Of a stretch of DNA of 17,202 nt, positions 15,528 to 17,202 are shown in pieces (the first letter of the stretch is position 1; the number at the start of each line of letters is the position of its first letter). The stretch spans positions 1 to 17,202 of the forward strand of contig JABDFB010000044.1 of NCBI GenBank assembly GCA_013286765.1, written 5' to 3'. The stretch comes from Deltaproteobacteria bacterium. Lineage in GTDB: Bacteria > Bdellovibrionota > UBA1018. The position numbers were made by a program, and so were the translations under genes. The notes beneath the pieces are model-generated. The model made no database searches. It was given only the letters and a program-made list of their open reading frames with translations, and was not told the DNA's origin.

Positions 15528-17202
15528 ATGAAGCCAAAAAAGCGTTCAGAACGGGGTCAAATCTCTATCATGGTTGCGATCATGATCAGTACGTTTGTCC
15601 TACTGCTGGCCTTTGTCATTAATACTGGAATGTTAGTCAATGCGAAGATCAATTTGCAAAATGCGGCTGACGTTGCTGCTTATGCCGGTGCCGCATCTCA
15701 AGGTAGGCAATTGACCACAATTTCTTATTTGAATTACGAAATGAGAAGACAGTGGAAGAAACTTCTCTTTAGAATATATGTATTAGGGAATATGGCCCAG
15801 GATGGCTTTCCACGCGGGTCGGGAAAAACAGGTCCCATGCAATATATTCCCAACGAAAGCCAAGGAACGAGCCTAGGAATTCCAGCCACCTGTATTACCC
15901 TGAATAAAAACGATAATACCTGTCGGAATCTTCAACTCCCACGCATTTCGATTCCACCATCATCTCTTTTAGATTCTATTACCGAAACTCTGAGAGGTCA
16001 GCTCATCCAAATTGAAGCACTTCGCCAAAAAAACTGTCAAGTTCTGGGGCAATCTAACAAAATGCTGAATATCTATTGGATATTCAATACGGATCCTACT
16101 CTCGCTAATCTTAGCGCCGGAATGGGTGGACTGAGCCAGAGTCAGGCCGACGTAATGAATATTCTCAGAGCGCTAGCAACTGGACTCGGGATAGTGCCGC
16201 GAGAAGTCATTCTCAAAGCACGGATTCAAACGCTTGCCCAATATGTCAATGCTCCGCCCCGAACAGGGCTTAATTACGCCACGGTACAGGCGCTTAAACA
16301 AGCCCAGGACCCATTGATGAACGAACGATCCATTGAAGCGTTTCTTTCAGCCTATTACTCGTTAGGGAATCACACGTTTCCGGCTGACTCGATCGTCCTG
16401 GACGAACTCGTACCTACGGCAGGTCAAAACAGCGCCAATCTCATTAGTTTAAAAGACATCCGCACGGATTTTGATACTTATTCCATTGACTGGGATTTGG
16501 ATCCTTCCGGAAATTGCGTAGCTAAAATCGTACCGGTGGCTGTGCGAAATCCGGTTCCCGTAGGGGTCTATAAAGACCCAAAAGTGCTGACCTACTATGC
16601 CGTCAGACTAAAGGCAAAAGCCAAAGTGCTCTTTTCTCCATTTGGTGACCTGGACCTAAAAGCCTACGCAGTAGCACAGCCTTTTGGCAGTCGAATTGGG
16701 CCTAAGGATCAGGATGTTCAGTTTACTACCGAAGCCGAAGGCAATCGAATCGCAAATCAGTTTCAGTATCAAGGCGCGATCCCAAATATGACTGATAAGT
16801 ATCCTAATCTGCCCGTCAAAGAATCGGATAGCGCTGTTAAGGGCAGTGGCTGGGATACTTATGATGTCTTGGGCCCGATGTACGGACAGTTCATTTCACT
16901 GGCAGGCGGAAACCTCACGGCTATTTATCCAGATATGGTAGAGCGATCCTATCAATCAGCAATGTCGCCTAATCCCTGGGAAATCAATCGTTATAATATT
17001 GCTAACGACACGACAGACAGTTTTGGCCATGTTTTTACAACTCAGGGTTTTGCCACGCTTTGGGCACCCATTTTTAGTGCCACATCGCAATCATCTGGAT
17101 CGATTGAGACACTTATTTCATCTGTGATCGATGGTACGGAAACCGTAGGACATTTAGGCCTTGATCAACCAACTACTGATGCAGCCCTTCAGTCGATTAA
17201 GA
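15528..17202 (+). CDS. TadG-like pilus-assembly / surface protein (partial, 3' end outside)
   Basis: The frame is open from ATG 15528 to the window edge, 558 codons, with no stop. The N-terminus is a short basic head (MKPKKRSERGQ), one membrane helix (about 13-36) and then LQNAADVAAYAGAASQGRQL, the hallmark of the TadE/TadG (Flp pilus) N-terminal domain. The rest, so far as present, is a long extracytoplasmic part without further membrane helices. TadG-like proteins are anchored in the inner membrane and take part in Tad pilus assembly or in related surface functions. No other tad gene is in the window, so the link is by the N-terminal domain only. An in-frame TAG lies 9 bases before the ATG, which fixes the start, though the ribosome-binding signal is weak. 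Confidence 0.75.
   Translation, partial: MKPKKRSERGQISIMVAIMISTFVLLLAFVINTGMLVNAKINLQNAADVAAYAGAASQGRQLTTISYLNYEMRRQWKKLLFRIYVLGNMAQDGFPRGSGKTGPMQYIPNESQGTSLGIPATCITLNKNDNTCRNLQLPRISIPPSSLLDSITETLRGQLIQIEALRQKNCQVLGQSNKMLNIYWIFNTDPTLANLSAGMGGLSQSQADVMNILRALATGLGIVPREVILKARIQTLAQYVNAPPRTGLNYATVQALKQAQDPLMNERSIEAFLSAYYSLGNHTFPADSIVLDELVPTAGQNSANLISLKDIRTDFDTYSIDWDLDPSGNCVAKIVPVAVRNPVPVGVYKDPKVLTYYAVRLKAKAKVLFSPFGDLDLKAYAVAQPFGSRIGPKDQDVQFTTEAEGNRIANQFQYQGAIPNMTDKYPNLPVKESDSAVKGSGWDTYDVLGPMYGQFISLAGGNLTAIYPDMVERSYQSAMSPNPWEINRYNIANDTTDSFGHVFTTQGFATLWAPIFSATSQSSGSIETLISSVIDGTETVGHLGLDQPTTDAALQSIK

Overview
The window reads as ordinary chromosome from a Gram-negative, respiring bacterium, about 17 kb and gene-dense. 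The gene set (two-subunit-type succinate dehydrogenase with a flavoprotein that looks like the Bacillus/Bdellovibrio type, an Mrp Fe-S carrier, a very basic histone-like small protein, a Flp/Tad-type secreted-pilus gene, proteins with clear signal peptides) fits Bdellovibrionota or a related deltaproteobacterial-type lineage. That placement is an inference from protein character, not a database result.

Layout. 1-600: the tail of a possible upstream gene and a SixA-like histidine phosphatase (+). 597-4351: a leftward run of metallophosphoesterase, sdhA and sdhB, with no membrane-anchor gene (sdhC) in the window. 4414-4656: a divergent one-cluster ferredoxin (+), followed by a 122-bp interrupted palindrome that looks like a dispersed repeat. 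4916-5191: a 91-residue Ser/Arg/Lys-rich histone-like protein (-) with a strong terminator. 5303-5402: three consecutive hairpins after mrp/apbC (5409-6524, -). 6668-7339: folE (+). 7386-9283: two exported proteins of unknown function (-), the first with a near-consensus sigma-70 promoter. 9442-10767: an AAA ATPase with a DUF4143-like C-terminus (+), in a visibly AT-richer stretch. 10764-15285: a tight leftward cluster lipA, E2, E3 (lpdA), lipB, with overlapping or near-touching genes. 15528-end: a TadG-like N-terminally anchored protein (+), running off the window, preceded by an orphan plus-strand terminator.

How the genes fit together. The lipA-E2-lpdA-lipB cluster holds both lipoate-synthesis enzymes (LipB attaches octanoate, LipA inserts sulfur), the lipoylated E2 and the E3 that reoxidises it. 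The E1 subunits must be elsewhere. SdhAB, Mrp and the ferredoxin form a loose Fe-S/respiration theme, but they are separate transcription units.

Most notable: (i) lipB carries, inside its N-terminal coding sequence, an 88-bp inverted repeat with 30-bp arms that is open on both strands and encodes a similar peptide in either orientation, like an in-frame palindromic element; (ii) the 122-bp interrupted palindrome at 4672-4793, which also creates a false ORF; (iii) a plus-strand terminator with upstream hairpins but no gene before it (15413-15486), suggesting a small RNA or a leader for the TadG-like gene. I did not find a clearly new multi-gene system.
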